Below are positions 5,785 through 5,875 of a DNA stretch of 5,875 nucleotides, piece after piece. Both the position numbers and the translations under genes were made by a program. This DNA is from a bacterium. Lineage in GTDB: Bacteria > Chloroflexota > Dormibacteria > UBA8260 > Bog-877. The notes beneath the pieces are model-generated. The model was not told the origin of the DNA, made no database searches, and saw nothing but the letters and a program-made list of their open reading frames with translations. The stretch spans positions 1-5,875 of the forward strand of contig JAKAWF010000234.1 of the NCBI GenBank assembly GCA_021817025.1, written 5' to 3'. Within the stretch, counting starts at the first letter, position 1. The number at the start of each line of letters is the position of its first letter.

Positions 5785-5875
5785 CTAGAGACCCAGTAGG
5801 TGGACTGCCCGAACCGGATCCCGGCTGGCCCAGCGTCGGCCCCTGGCGATGTTGTCGTCCCCCGCCAGGCGCAGC
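5785..5875 (-). CDS. C-terminal end of a gene entering from the right, possibly an ISAs1-type transposase
   Basis: The last 29 codons before TAG (5787-5785) read LRLAGDDNIARGRRWASRDP and then VRAVHLLGL. From memory, ISAs1-family DDE transposases often end in a similar pattern: a leucine-rich helix, then (G)xxNIAxxxRxxARDPxRAL and a LLGL/LLGI finish. That likeness is the only evidence, and 29 residues are too few for a firm call; an ordinary host protein ending in an Arg-rich helix is the alternative. The catalytic domain lies outside the window. The hairpin 34 bases after the stop fits the end of a transcription unit. Confidence 0.4.
   Translation of the reverse strand, partial: LRLAGDDNIARGRRWASRDPVRAVHLLGL

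Noticed and set aside
1..5875. CRISPR array, tRNA, rRNA or riboswitch
   Set aside because: I saw no regularly spaced repeats, no cloverleaf-like segment and no known riboswitch core; the gaps are short and hold only small inverted repeats.

Overview
The window is a high-GC bacterial chromosome segment in which every supportable gene lies on the minus strand, so transcription runs from high to low coordinates. The composition, frequent GTG starts, 4-base stop/start overlaps and the protein style (for example the [13 protein letters not shown] region of HutH and the WRSYEAYPI segment of the aminotransferase) suggest an actinobacterium or a similar high-GC lineage such as a Chloroflexota relative. 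This is an inference from protein style; no rRNA or other marker is present.

Layout in order of transcription. (a) 5785-5875: the last 29 codons of a gene entering from the right edge, possibly an ISAs1-type transposase, followed by a strong hairpin at 5724-5750. (b) A good sigma70-like promoter (TTGACG, 17 bp, TACAGT) at 5564-5536 leads into a FadR-type GntR regulator (5514-4750). (c) This overlaps an FAD-dependent D-2-hydroxyacid dehydrogenase of the GlcD/D-lactate dehydrogenase family (4802-3273). (d) That gene overlaps by GTGA a HisC/Pat-type PLP aminotransferase (3276-2179). (e) A GC-rich hairpin at 2146-2120 probably ends this first unit. (f) A 414-base non-coding leader with palindromes precedes the second unit. 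(g) hutH (1764-211), with a very strong Shine-Dalgarno and a GTG start, overlaps by ATGA the start of hutU (214 to the left edge).

hutH and hutU carry out the first two steps of histidine breakdown: histidine to urocanate plus ammonia, then hydration to imidazolonepropionate. The upstream unit holds the two activities needed to turn a 2-hydroxy acid into an amino acid: oxidation to the 2-oxo acid, then transamination. Beside hutHU, the simplest joint reading is imidazole-lactate to imidazolepyruvate to histidine to urocanate, under a GntR regulator. That chemistry is known in principle, but this particular gene arrangement and its substrate are my inference. The two units could equally be independent neighbours, with the upstream one acting on lactate, glycolate or aromatic hydroxy acids.

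I saw no tRNA, rRNA, CRISPR array or riboswitch, and no coding gene on the plus strand. The long open plus-strand frames are shadows of the real genes.
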